64,000 nt of DNA from an uncultured Mucilaginibacter sp. Its GTDB lineage: Bacteria > Bacteroidota > Bacteroidia > Sphingobacteriales > Sphingobacteriaceae. Within the stretch, counting starts at the first letter, position 1, and the number at the start of each line of letters is the position of its first letter. Of this stretch, positions 52,345-60,587 are shown piece by piece. Under the pieces are notes generated by a model, which made no database searches, was not told the DNA's origin, and saw nothing but the letters and a program-made list of their open reading frames with translations. The stretch spans positions 21,829-85,828 of the forward strand of contig CAITEP010000048.1 in NCBI GenBank assembly GCA_903891475.1. The letters run 5' to 3'. A program made the position numbers and the translations under genes.

Positions 52345-53098
52345 ATATATATTAGTTGTCTTATTTATATTATCAGTATTAACCATCAAGGCACAACATG
52401 TTACTGATGAAAATATTACTAGATTTGAAAAAAGCAATAAATATTTTGTTAATGGTGATTTTGACCGCGCATTGGCAGGTTATCAAACAATTGAAAAAGA
52501 AGGTGTTGTTTCTCCGGGTTTATATACCAATATTGGAGCAACTTATTTTAAGCTCCACCAATTAGGTAATTCGCTTTTATATTTTGAAAAGGGAATTTTA
52601 ATTGCACCATTAGATACCGAACTTAATTTTAATAAAAACAAAATTTTAGATAAGCTTGATAAAACCGTAAGCATCAATAACGCAACAATTGATTCAAGGC
52701 AAAGCAACTTTCTCGGCGTAGCAAATTATTTGAATATAATATTGGTACTATTAATGGTTATTAGTAGCGTCTTATTTTTTACTTTTCTCAAGTTTCCATC
52801 ACGTTCAAACAAGCTATTTAACACTACATTTTTTAAGTATATTTTTACAGCCTCTTTGGTATTAGTTTTAGTATTACTTGTTATTATCAAAGCCTACAAA
52901 TCAAAAAGATTTGGTATAAATACCTCTTCTGTTACCATGCTAAACCTTGGGCCAAGTACCTATTCTAAAGTTATTGATAGCTTAAATGAAGGATTTAAAG
53001 CCGAGGTAATAAATAAGTATGAAAATTGGTATGAAATTAAAGATGCTCAAGGGCGTATTGGTTGGGTAAAAGAGAATAGCTTCACCGAAATTAAATAG
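52337..53098 (+). CDS. batE: BatE: TPR plus SH3-like protein
   Basis: 253 residues from ATG 52337; a TTG at 52322 is less likely. Signal peptide (to about TIKAQ), TPR units (TRFEKSNKYFVNGDFDRALAGYQTIE, GLYTNIGATYFKLHQLGNSLLYFEKGIL), two membrane spans (about 133-155 and 170-190), then a C-terminal bacterial SH3-like domain (VTMLNLGPSTYSKVIDSLNEGFKAEVINKYENWYEIKDAQGRIGWV). This domain order is the BatE plan. Last gene of the operon, convergent with a LuxR-type regulator. Confidence 0.9.
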   Translation: MNKYILVVLFILSVLTIKAQHVTDENITRFEKSNKYFVNGDFDRALAGYQTIEKEGVVSPGLYTNIGATYFKLHQLGNSLLYFEKGILIAPLDTELNFNKNKILDKLDKTVSINNATIDSRQSNFLGVANYLNIILVLLMVISSVLFFTFLKFPSRSNKLFNTTFFKYIFTASLVLVLVLLVIIKAYKSKRFGINTSSVTMLNLGPSTYSKVIDSLNEGFKAEVINKYENWYEIKDAQGRIGWVKENSFTEIK

Positions 53099-53134
53099 GC
53101 AGCCTTTCAATCTTATAATGCTAAGGCTCCCTTT

Positions 53135-53932
53135 TTAAATCACGCCATTTCTAACGGCAAAGGCTATTAATTGCGCTACATTGTTGGTATTTGTTTTCCT
53201 TATAATATTTTGTCTATGATTTGATACTGTATTTTCGCTAATGCATAATTTATCCGCTATCATTTTACTACTTAGCCCTTCGGCCATATACATTAAAATG
53301 TTTTTTTCTTGTTTGGTTAAAAGCTTGTCTTCCTCAAATGGATAAAAATATTCTTTCTCAGCAATCGAAGACACCCCAGTAAGCCTGCTTGCTTTCTCAA
53401 CGGTATAAGTAATTATATTGCTATTTTTGAATCCGTCGATATTGATGAGCATGACTAAACCAAAAATCGGTAAGCCAACATTAGTTGATGTTATGTAATT
53501 GGTTTTTAATAGTAAATTGTTCCAAATACCTTCTTTATTTTTGAATTGTGCGTTAAAACAAAAGGTTAAGTTCTTGTGCCAAATTTGAGACTCGCAAGCT
53601 AAAACGGCTAAATTTTTTGGAAAAATTTCTTCATTAAAAACTTTGAAATAGTCTTTTTGGCACAATTGATTTAAAAAATCAGGCCCACCTTCTAATACTT
53701 CTTTGACATCATAGCCAAGTAGTCTTTTTATTCCATTACTGCAATTCAAATATTTTCGTTTGGTGTAATCAATCAGTAAAAATGCTGGAGAAAGTATATT
53801 ATCAAATTGTGCTATCTTGTGAAAATCTTTAAAAATTTGCTGAATGCCAAAATTGTCCATTATTTCATAATCTTCCCATTTTTTTGCAAGATAATTAGTA
53901 TAAGTAATGGCATTAGGTGAGGCGGTTTTCAT
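53135..53932 (-). CDS. PAS-like sensor regulator with LuxR-type HTH
   Basis: 265 residues. N-terminal 170 residues are PAS-like (SPAFLLIDYTKRKYLNCSNGIKRLLGYDVKEVLEG), C-terminal 60 residues are a LuxR/GerE helix-turn-helix (LLTKQEKNILMYMAEGLSSKMIADKLCISENTVSNHRQNIIRKTN). No receiver domain, so it probably senses a small ligand or redox state, or acts with another signal. Soluble. Convergent with batE, 36 bases apart; its target is not evident. A well-formed promoter lies at 54005-54012. Confidence 0.92.
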   Translation of the reverse strand: MKTASPNAITYTNYLAKKWEDYEIMDNFGIQQIFKDFHKIAQFDNILSPAFLLIDYTKRKYLNCSNGIKRLLGYDVKEVLEGGPDFLNQLCQKDYFKVFNEEIFPKNLAVLACESQIWHKNLTFCFNAQFKNKEGIWNNLLLKTNYITSTNVGLPIFGLVMLINIDGFKNSNIITYTVEKASRLTGVSSIAEKEYFYPFEEDKLLTKQEKNILMYMAEGLSSKMIADKLCISENTVSNHRQNIIRKTNTNNVAQLIAFAVRNGVI

Positions 53933-54004
53933 AATATCTACAATTAACTATAGCTAAAAATTCAATATCTTTCTTTTAAATTATTTTGTGTAAAATTCGG
54001 GATA

Positions 54005-54012
54005 CAAACATA
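54005..54012 (-). promoter_or_regulatory. Candidate -7 element for the LuxR-type regulator
   Basis: Minus strand TATGTTTG, 73 bases before the start at 53932, with TTTG about 15 bases further upstream (54031-54028). Confidence 0.5.
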
Positions 54013-54038
54013 AGCCTGTTTTATAACCAAAAATTGTT

Positions 54039-54046
54039 TATATTTG
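54039..54046 (+). promoter_or_regulatory. Candidate -7 element for the NHL-repeat gene
   Basis: TATATTTG fits TAnnTTTG, but lies 147 bases before the ATG at 54193, leaving a long leader. Confidence 0.35.
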
Positions 54047-54192
54047 TTGTATTAATTTTTAAAAATACAAAATTCGTTTTAAACAATAGTGGTTTTATAC
54101 TATTTTTTAAAAACATGATTGAGATTACTTTAGTCATTGGATAAATTAGCTATTAGACAATGGGTTAATAGGTATATTATCATTTAAATATT

Positions 54193-56013
54193 ATGAAAAA
54201 CATCAATAAACTTTTATTTTTCTTTATTGCGATTTTATTTGGTAAAAATAGTTTTGCACAAGCACCTGTTATAAACTATCCTACACCACAAACTTATACT
54301 GTTAATACAGCTATTGCACCCTTAGTTCCAAGTAGTAGCGGGGTCGCACAACCAGCTTTTAGCGGAAATCCAATAACTATTGGATCTTACGAATTCAATA
54401 ATCCAATGGGGGTAGCCGTTGACGCTAATGGAAATGTATTTGTTGCAGATGCTGGAAATAATGCTGTAAAGCGGATATCAGCAACTGGCGGTAGCCCTAT
54501 AAGCGGTGGTTCTGGCTTCAGCACACCAATGGGTGTGGCAGTGGATGCGGCCGGAAACGTTTATGTAGCCGATCAAGGAAATAAGCAAGTTAAAAAAATA
54601 CCAGTAACAGGTGGTAAACCAATTGTTGTAGCATCTGGTTTCCTTTACCTTTATGGGATTGCTGTTGATGCAGCTGGAAATATTTATGTTACTGATGACG
54701 GAAATAACACTGTTAAAAAAATTCCTGCTGCTGGTGGTAAACCAATTACAATTGGCAATAATTTTAAAGCACCTACAGGTATAGCTGTTGATAATGCCGG
54801 GAATGTTTTTGTTGCCGATGCAGGAAATAATGCAATCAAGAAAATACCTGCTAAAGGAGGTTTAGCATTTTCAATTGGTTATGGATTTAATGGTCCTACT
54901 GGGGTTGCTTTAGACAAGGCCGGAAATATTTATGTTGCCGATTACAGAAATAATGCAGTAAAGAAACTACCTTATGGTGGTGGCAGCCCAATAATTATAG
55001 GTTCAGGTTTTAGTAACCCAAGTGGTGTTACTGTTGATGGTAGTGGTAATATTTATGTTTCGGATGCTGGTAATAATGCGGTAAAAGAAATATTAGCAGG
55101 TAGTGGAACTCCCTTAAGTGTTTATTCTTTTAATCAGCCAACTGGTGTAGCCGTTGATAATGTTGGTAATGTTTATATTACTGATTTTGGTAATAGTTCA
55201 ATAAAACAAATTCCATATACTGGTGGTAGTGCAAATGTTATTTTAAATGGCGTTTCTGGCCCTACTGGTATTGCTGTTGATACCTTTAAAAACATATACG
55301 TGACTGATGTTTTTTCAAATACCGTTAAGAAAATTCCTGCAGGCGGAGGTGTACCCGTAACCATAGGGTCTGGATTTAATAATCCTACAAGTATAGCAGT
55401 TGATTTGTCAGGTAATATTTATGTTGCCGATTATGGGAACAATGCAATAAAGAAAATACCTGCTGCAGGTGGAGATCCGGTAATAATCGGTTCTGGATTT
55501 AACAATCCTCGTGGAGTTGCTGTAGATGCCAAGGGAAATATTTATGTTGCTGATTTTGGTAATAATGTTGTTAAAAAAATACCTGCCAGTGGTGGCGAAC
55601 CAATAATAATTGATTCCGAATTTCTTTATCCTTACGGTGTGTCTGTTGATGCTTTAGGGAATGTATTTATTGCTGATGCTGGTAATAATGCTATTAAGCT
55701 TTTATCAATTGAGGGAGGCGATCCAATTAGCTTAGGTACCGGTTTCAATAACCCTACAGGTATCGCGGTAGATCTTTCCGGTAACATTATAATAGCCGAC
55801 AATGGCAATAACCTTATTAAAGAACTTAAACCAGTTGGTGGCTTTGTTATTAGTCCTGCTTTGCCAGCAGGCTTAACTTTTAATTCAACTACCGGTGTTA
55901 TTTCTGGTACACCTACGGCTGTTACCAAATCTACTAATTATATAATTACAGCATATAACTCAGAAGGTAGCAGCACCATGAATATTGATATAGAAGTAAC
56001 TGCTGCTAAGTAA
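54193..56013 (+). CDS. Exported NHL-repeat protein with Ig-like C-terminal domain
   Basis: 606 residues with signal peptide (MKNINKLLFFFIAILFGKNSFAQ). A short APVINYPTPQTYTVNTAI lead-in precedes 12 near-identical repeats of 41 residues (123 bases), each with the pattern GVAVDaaGNiYVADxGNNaVKKIPa.GG.P: this is an NHL beta-propeller, and 12 blades equals two six-bladed propellers. The last 60 residues (ISPALPAGLTFNSTTGVISGTPTAVT...) are a putative-Ig (He_PIG) domain. Likely secreted or surface-exposed binding protein; ligand unknown. The near-perfect DNA repeat units invite copy-number change. Own terminator at 56057-56089. Confidence 0.93.
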   Translation: MKNINKLLFFFIAILFGKNSFAQAPVINYPTPQTYTVNTAIAPLVPSSSGVAQPAFSGNPITIGSYEFNNPMGVAVDANGNVFVADAGNNAVKRISATGGSPISGGSGFSTPMGVAVDAAGNVYVADQGNKQVKKIPVTGGKPIVVASGFLYLYGIAVDAAGNIYVTDDGNNTVKKIPAAGGKPITIGNNFKAPTGIAVDNAGNVFVADAGNNAIKKIPAKGGLAFSIGYGFNGPTGVALDKAGNIYVADYRNNAVKKLPYGGGSPIIIGSGFSNPSGVTVDGSGNIYVSDAGNNAVKEILAGSGTPLSVYSFNQPTGVAVDNVGNVYITDFGNSSIKQIPYTGGSANVILNGVSGPTGIAVDTFKNIYVTDVFSNTVKKIPAGGGVPVTIGSGFNNPTSIAVDLSGNIYVADYGNNAIKKIPAAGGDPVIIGSGFNNPRGVAVDAKGNIYVADFGNNVVKKIPASGGEPIIIDSEFLYPYGVSVDALGNVFIADAGNNAIKLLSIEGGDPISLGTGFNNPTGIAVDLSGNIIIADNGNNLIKELKPVGGFVISPALPAGLTFNSTTGVISGTPTAVTKSTNYIITAYNSEGSSTMNIDIEVTAAK

Positions 56014-56056
56014 AAAAATAGCTATAGCTACACCAAAAGTAGAAAGTAAATTATAT

Positions 56057-56089
56057 AAAACCCCATTTGGCAATCCCAAATGGGGTTTT
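56057..56089. terminator. Intrinsic terminator after the NHL gene
   Basis: AAAACCCCATTTGG (56057-56070) pairs with CCAAATGGGGTTTT (56076-56089), a perfect 14-base stem, loop of five. Symmetric flanks make it usable from either side, but the TonB receptor stop is 126 bases away. Confidence 0.92.
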
Positions 56090-56214
56090 ATTATTTCAAA
56101 ATAAATATCAAAAGCTTAGATATTCACAATGAAATATCTGGATTTTTATATACTTAACTGCCTAAAAAAGAGGCTGTAATATAGTTTAGACTAAGAAGCT
56201 TCAAATTATTTATT

Positions 56215-58734
56215 TTACATTTTGTCTGAAGGCTTACTTACAACCGATAAATCAAAAGGGATAACTATCTTAAAACTAATATTTCTGCCCATGTTAAAAA
56301 TACCTGGTTGAACGCCAGTTGGTACAGTTGGGTTATCAAAATATTTGAGTCTGCTCATATTCGATTGATAATTCACATTACCTAAATTTGTACCTTCAAT
56401 AAACAGTTCAATTATCTTTTTTCCACCTTTATTTATTATATTAGAACCAATTCCAGCACTTAAAAGGCTATAGCTTGCCGTATAAGTTTCAGTAGCATAG
56501 GCTGCAAAGTAGCGAGTTTGTTCTCCAAAATAGTCAAAGCCTATAAAAGCATATAAATTTTCTAAATTGCTAATTTTTTTCTTGGTGGTGAACCGCAATT
56601 CAGAGTGCGTGTGCAACGGTGGTATAAATGGCAAATACTTAATACTATCAGCCACATGGCTCCCAGTACCCAAGTTAGTTCCATAGGTTAGTGTTGCCTC
56701 ATTTTCAAAATGCAACCAACTTACTGGATGAAAATCAATTCCAGTTTCTCCTCCGTTTATTCTGGCCTTACTTTGTACATAGGTAAATTCATTATATAAT
56801 GGATATTCAGGATTATGAACTGGGGAGCCATCTGCATTTAAAACCTGTTGCTGATAAATATAGTTTTGTATATCATTATTGAATACACCAACGCTAATGG
56901 CAACTTTAGGTAAGGTTATGAGTATGCCAAAATCTTCCTGTAAACTAAATTCAGGTTTAAAACTACTATTCCCGACATGGTAAATCTGTGATCCCGGATC
57001 CGGCCCATTCGCGGATAATTCCGAGATACTCGGTGCTCTGAATCCTCTGGCTATGTTTAATTTCAACAAAAATTCTTTTGAAAAATTATACGATCCACCA
57101 AAACTACCGCTATAACCAGAAAACTCTTTGTTCAATGCTACAAATTGTTGTTCAATATTTTTTATTGATGTTGGGTTGGAGCCACTATATAATACAGGGT
57201 AAAAAGTATTGGTAGTATCTAAAAATGCAGATTGACCGCTAAAGCTACGAGAATCATACCTTAATCCACCTGAAAGATCTAGTTTACCAAATGATTTTTT
57301 AATTACCAAAAACGGACCAATGTCAAATTGATGGTAAGCTGGAATAGGGAAGGCTGTACTATTTCCAAGTGTGTTGCTTTGGTACATGCCATTTAGCCCT
57401 GCAGTTGCCTCATAACCATTTCCAAAACTAAGGTTATATTTTGTATCGTAAGTAAAAGTAGTAAGCTGCAAATTAAGGCCGGGAATATCAGGATTTGTGG
57501 GATGCGTATACTCTCTTCTGTGGCTATATTGGTACCCCAAATTTACTAGTAAATTACCATTTCCTATAACAAAGCTGCTGTTGTTATATATTCTATAAAG
57601 TTGAACATGTTGATGAAGCGTCGGGATGGTATATGAATTCAACTCACTTTCCGGAACAATAACGCGGTAAGTATCTGTATCGGTTATTTGTTTGGTGAAT
57701 TTTCGGGTTAAAGGGTCGCGACTTCCATCTGGGATAGCTTGTAAGTCATCAAATAGGGAGGCATTGAAATAAGAGTATCCCCAGGTTTTACTTAGCCCAA
57801 CCATTGCACGGAAATCCTTCTCATTAAAATTAGTAGCATATACTCTACCATCATGCTGATTTTGATAATCCTTGGCGATTTTATACGACATTATTGTTCC
57901 CCAAACTATACCTTCCTTATTGCCCTGTAATCTTAGAGATTCATTTAATAGGCTATTATTTGTTCCATAAAAACTTGTAAAAGAACCCAATATTTTTCCT
58001 GTTTGAACGGCTGGTGGAGTAATTAAATTAACAACCCCTCCTATGGCATCTGAACCATAACTTAAGCTTGATGGCCCTTTTATAATTTCCACCCTGTCAA
58101 TTGAATTTTGATCTACCTCAATGCCATGTTCATCACCCCATTGTTGTCCTTCTTGCCTGATTCCATCTACCGATGTTACTACTCTATTATATCCCAAACC
58201 ATGAATAAATGGTTTTGAAATATTCGGGCCTGTAGTTACTGCGCTAATACCAGGTAAATTTGCAATTTCGTCTATCACGTTTCCTGAGGCTGAGTGTTCG
58301 TCAATAAAAGTTTTGCTTACGGCTGTCATTGGAACGGGATCTCTTTTCAATTCAGTTGCTTTACTTACACCTGTTATAACTACCTCGCTTGTTTCTATAG
58401 ATGATTCCGAAAGTTGAACATTAAATACAGCAATTTTTGTAAAATCTAGCTTCTGGTTAAAAGTAGCGTAGCCTATATAGCTAATTTGCACCAAAAAAGT
58501 ACCTTTTGGCAAGTTGTTTATTGAATAATGACCGTTAATATCGGTTGTTGTGCCTACCCTAATATCAGGTATATTTATAGTTGCCCCAATTATGGGCTTA
58601 CCATCTGCCTTATCTGTTACTACTCCTGATAGTGTACTGGTATTATCTTTAATTCTGGTTATGTTGTAAGCCGCTCTTACAGAACTTAAACTAAGCAGCA
58701 AGGAGAATATATGTATTTTAATTACGATTTTCAT
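56215..58734 (-). CDS. TonB-dependent outer membrane receptor
   Basis: 839 residues from ATG 58734, which begins a signal peptide (MKIVIKIHIFSLLLSLSSVRAAYN); the frame continues to 58782 but the extension is not signal-like. Domains: carboxypeptidase-regulatory-like beta sandwich (about 30-110: LSGVVTDKADGKPIIGATINIPD), plug (about 115-235: VPMTAVSKTFIDEHSASGNVIDEIANLPGI, DRVEIIKGPSSLSYGSDAIGGVVNLIT), then a 22-strand barrel. The plug-barrel kind is of the ligand-uptake type, not SusC, as no SusD gene follows. Preceded by a small Cys/His-rich exported protein gene, suggesting a metal or metal-chelate ligand (inference). Energy from TonB-ExbBD. Confidence 0.95.
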   Translation of the reverse strand: MKIVIKIHIFSLLLSLSSVRAAYNITRIKDNTSTLSGVVTDKADGKPIIGATINIPDIRVGTTTDINGHYSINNLPKGTFLVQISYIGYATFNQKLDFTKIAVFNVQLSESSIETSEVVITGVSKATELKRDPVPMTAVSKTFIDEHSASGNVIDEIANLPGISAVTTGPNISKPFIHGLGYNRVVTSVDGIRQEGQQWGDEHGIEVDQNSIDRVEIIKGPSSLSYGSDAIGGVVNLITPPAVQTGKILGSFTSFYGTNNSLLNESLRLQGNKEGIVWGTIMSYKIAKDYQNQHDGRVYATNFNEKDFRAMVGLSKTWGYSYFNASLFDDLQAIPDGSRDPLTRKFTKQITDTDTYRVIVPESELNSYTIPTLHQHVQLYRIYNNSSFVIGNGNLLVNLGYQYSHRREYTHPTNPDIPGLNLQLTTFTYDTKYNLSFGNGYEATAGLNGMYQSNTLGNSTAFPIPAYHQFDIGPFLVIKKSFGKLDLSGGLRYDSRSFSGQSAFLDTTNTFYPVLYSGSNPTSIKNIEQQFVALNKEFSGYSGSFGGSYNFSKEFLLKLNIARGFRAPSISELSANGPDPGSQIYHVGNSSFKPEFSLQEDFGILITLPKVAISVGVFNNDIQNYIYQQQVLNADGSPVHNPEYPLYNEFTYVQSKARINGGETGIDFHPVSWLHFENEATLTYGTNLGTGSHVADSIKYLPFIPPLHTHSELRFTTKKKISNLENLYAFIGFDYFGEQTRYFAAYATETYTASYSLLSAGIGSNIINKGGKKIIELFIEGTNLGNVNYQSNMSRLKYFDNPTVPTGVQPGIFNMGRNISFKIVIPFDLSVVSKPSDKM

Positions 58735-58878
58735 ATAGGGGATGTAAACAAGTAACAAACGAAATTTTTTTAAAATTCGCACATTGTAAAGGCTTTTTAT
58801 TACCTATGATTCCAGTTAAGACAATCTGTATTTTTAATACTTAATATCACTTAAGGAAAGAACAGACTGATACCTTAA

Positions 58879-59214
58879 TCATGAGAAGAAGTAACAGGGA
58901 GGAGCTCGACTACTTGAATATATTACGGAGAAATTATGGAAATTATTACTAAATGATTTATAAAAAAAGGAAACCCCATTAATTATAGTATCGTTTTTAT
59001 TTTCATTTAGTACCATGTAATGGTGGAACATTACATCGCAGGTGCAGCATTTTTCTTTTAGGATTTGTTTGGTGTGGCTTTTTGAAAAAGAAGCATTTGA
59101 AGAACGTTTTGATATTATTAATTTATGCCCATGCATACCAAGCATTAACTGCCCAGCTATAAAGCATACCAATAATATTTTTGAATAAAAAATGCTAACT
59201 TTATTAAATTTCAA
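58879..59214 (-). CDS. Small exported Cys/His-rich protein before the TonB receptor
   Basis: 111 residues, unknown family. An N-terminal hydrophobic segment (YSKILLVCFIAGQLMLGMHGH) is a signal peptide or anchor; then a basic stretch (LIISKRSSNASFSKSHTKQIL) and CCTCDVMFHHYMVLNEN, a compact Cys/His cluster suited to metal binding. The end, SSRAPPCYFF, recalls the short Arg-Gly-Pro-Pro-like tail of DUF2946-type proteins in copper clusters; the match is weak. It starts a minus-strand pair with the TonB receptor (144 bases apart) and has its own -7 element (59245-59252). Real gene judged from context, signal sequence and conserved-looking motif. Confidence 0.7.
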   Translation of the reverse strand: MKFNKVSIFYSKILLVCFIAGQLMLGMHGHKLIISKRSSNASFSKSHTKQILKEKCCTCDVMFHHYMVLNENKNDTIINGVSFFYKSFSNNFHNFSVIYSSSRAPPCYFFS

Positions 59215-59244
59215 ACTTCTAAGTCTTTAAATTACACTTATTTG

Positions 59245-59252
59245 CAAAGGTA
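59245..59252 (-). promoter_or_regulatory. Candidate -7 element for the Cys/His protein-TonB receptor unit
   Basis: Minus strand TACCTTTG fits TAnnTTTG, 31 bases before the start at 59214. No clear -33. Confidence 0.5.
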
Positions 59253-59354
59253 ATTAATTATAGTCTTAAAAGTATAACCATAATCACTATTGATAGTGTT
59301 CGTTTGTTATAAAAGGTATTACATTATACAACTTATGAGGTAAAATGAATTTTA

Positions 59355-59945
59355 CTAGCCAAATTGTACAATGGCTTTTAAAGCATCGCCATTATTACGG
59401 TTGGCCTCTATCCTATCAATCCTACTAGCAACAAAATTTTTAAATAGTTCATTAGGCTCTGGTAAAGTAGTTAAAAACTTCATCTTATAATTTAATATCA
59501 AAGCTTCTAATGTTCTTACAATTCCCCATGGCACTCCCCACCAGCCTAATATGCTTGTTTTAAACATAGCTTCATTATGCATTTTATTAAGGCAATTAGG
59601 ACAGGCTATTTTAAGAGATTTTTGATAATTGGTAAATAAAAGAAAACTGATAGTTGTTGCAGTAATTGTAGCATTTATTTTATCAGTTTCCGAATTGCAA
59701 ATCGGACAAGGGCAAGTTCTAAGAATTTCGCAATAGGTATCCAAATTGCTTTCTTCGCTATCTTTTGCTATTAGGGTAATATCTGTATCGTTGCCGGAGG
59801 GTATTCCTCTACCCTCTTTTATTTGTTTTGAAATTGTTATTGTTTCTCCGTTAAAATCTTCAGCATCATTTTTAGATAAGTCGAGTAATTTCTCATCAGA
59901 TAAATGCAAATAGCTAATGCCATCCACAACAATTGGAGATTTCAT
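59355..59945 (-). CDS. Zinc-ribbon protein with hydrophobic C-terminal half
   Basis: 196 residues. Cys pairs CPCPICNSE (about 94-102) and CPNCLNKM (about 135-142) form a probable zinc ribbon split by a hydrophobic segment (NATITATTISFLLFTNYQKS), and a second hydrophobic stretch (TSILGWWGVPWGIVRTLEALIL) follows; GWWGVPWG is a recurring motif in Bacteroidota proteins of this kind. The N-terminal 90 residues are acidic and polar. Function unknown. Divergent from marR across a 141-base spacer; no evidence that it belongs to the hut operon. Confidence 0.75.
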   Translation of the reverse strand: MKSPIVVDGISYLHLSDEKLLDLSKNDAEDFNGETITISKQIKEGRGIPSGNDTDITLIAKDSEESNLDTYCEILRTCPCPICNSETDKINATITATTISFLLFTNYQKSLKIACPNCLNKMHNEAMFKTSILGWWGVPWGIVRTLEALILNYKMKFLTTLPEPNELFKNFVASRIDRIEANRNNGDALKAIVQFG

Positions 59946-60056
59946 AATATATCAGTTTAAATTGGTTTATAATTTTTTAGGTAAGTTGCTGAAAACTATT
60001 ACCCCTATGAACAGTACTAAGGTACAAAAAAAATTTAAAACAAAAATTTTTCTTGT

Positions 60057-60080
60057 ATTTGTATAAGCACTTATATAAAT
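60057..60080. promoter_or_regulatory. Palindrome upstream of marR-hutHU, candidate MarR operator
   Basis: ATTTGTATAAG, central CA, then CTTATATAAAT: 10 of 11 positions of the arms are complementary, and the core TATAAG-CA-CTTATA is perfect. It ends 6 bases before the marR start codon, so a protein bound here would block transcription or initiation. Size and symmetry suit MarR family dimers, and MarR genes usually regulate themselves. No other regulator is adjacent. Confidence 0.6.
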
Positions 60081-60086
60081 TGCGGA

Positions 60087-60587
60087 ATGAATTTATATCA
60101 AAGTTTGGGTTATTTGGTATTGGGAAGTAGATTGAGGCGTTTAAGTGAGGGCTTTTTATCCGAGATAAACAAGGTTTATCAAAATGAGTGTATTGATTTT
60201 GATGCAAGTTGGTTTCCAGTATTTTACTTACTTAATAAAAATGGTAATCTTTCAATTAAGGAATTAAGCCAGCAAACAGAAGTTTCTCATCCTGCAGCCA
60301 GCCAACTTATTGCAAATTTAAAAAGTAAGGATTTGGTAACCAGCTTACCTAGTATTGAGGATGGCAGAAAACAACTAGTACAATTAACTCCTAAAGGCAA
60401 GCAGTTACTATCAGCAATATTGCCAGTTTGGGAGGCTATTTTAAAGGGAATGGAGGAATTAATAAACGAAAATCCAGATTGTAATCCCTTGTTACCGGCA
60501 ATTGATTCCTTAGAAAACGCTTTTAAAAACAGTCCATTATCTGAAAGGATAAGTAGTAAACTATTAATATCCAATATAAATGAATAG
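60087..60587 (+). CDS. MarR family transcriptional regulator
   Basis: 166 residues. Winged helix with KNGNLSIKELSQQTEVSHPAASQLIANLKSKDLVTSLPSIEDGRKQLVQLTPKGKQLL (about 50-110), dimer helices at both ends. Its gene overlaps hutH by 8 bases (stop inside the hutH start region), so it is cotranscribed with the histidine-degradation enzymes. Hut operons are usually controlled by HutC (GntR), HutP or CRP; a MarR regulator in this place is unusual. Likely represses the operon and responds to urocanate or another intermediate (inference). Confidence 0.9.
   Translation: MNLYQSLGYLVLGSRLRRLSEGFLSEINKVYQNECIDFDASWFPVFYLLNKNGNLSIKELSQQTEVSHPAASQLIANLKSKDLVTSLPSIEDGRKQLVQLTPKGKQLLSAILPVWEAILKGMEELINENPDCNPLLPAIDSLENAFKNSPLSERISSKLLISNINE

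Noticed and set aside
54193..56013. The 123-base repeats as a CRISPR or satellite array
   Set aside because: The repeats stay in one open frame and encode NHL blades with conserved Gly, Asn and Asp positions; there is no spacer structure.
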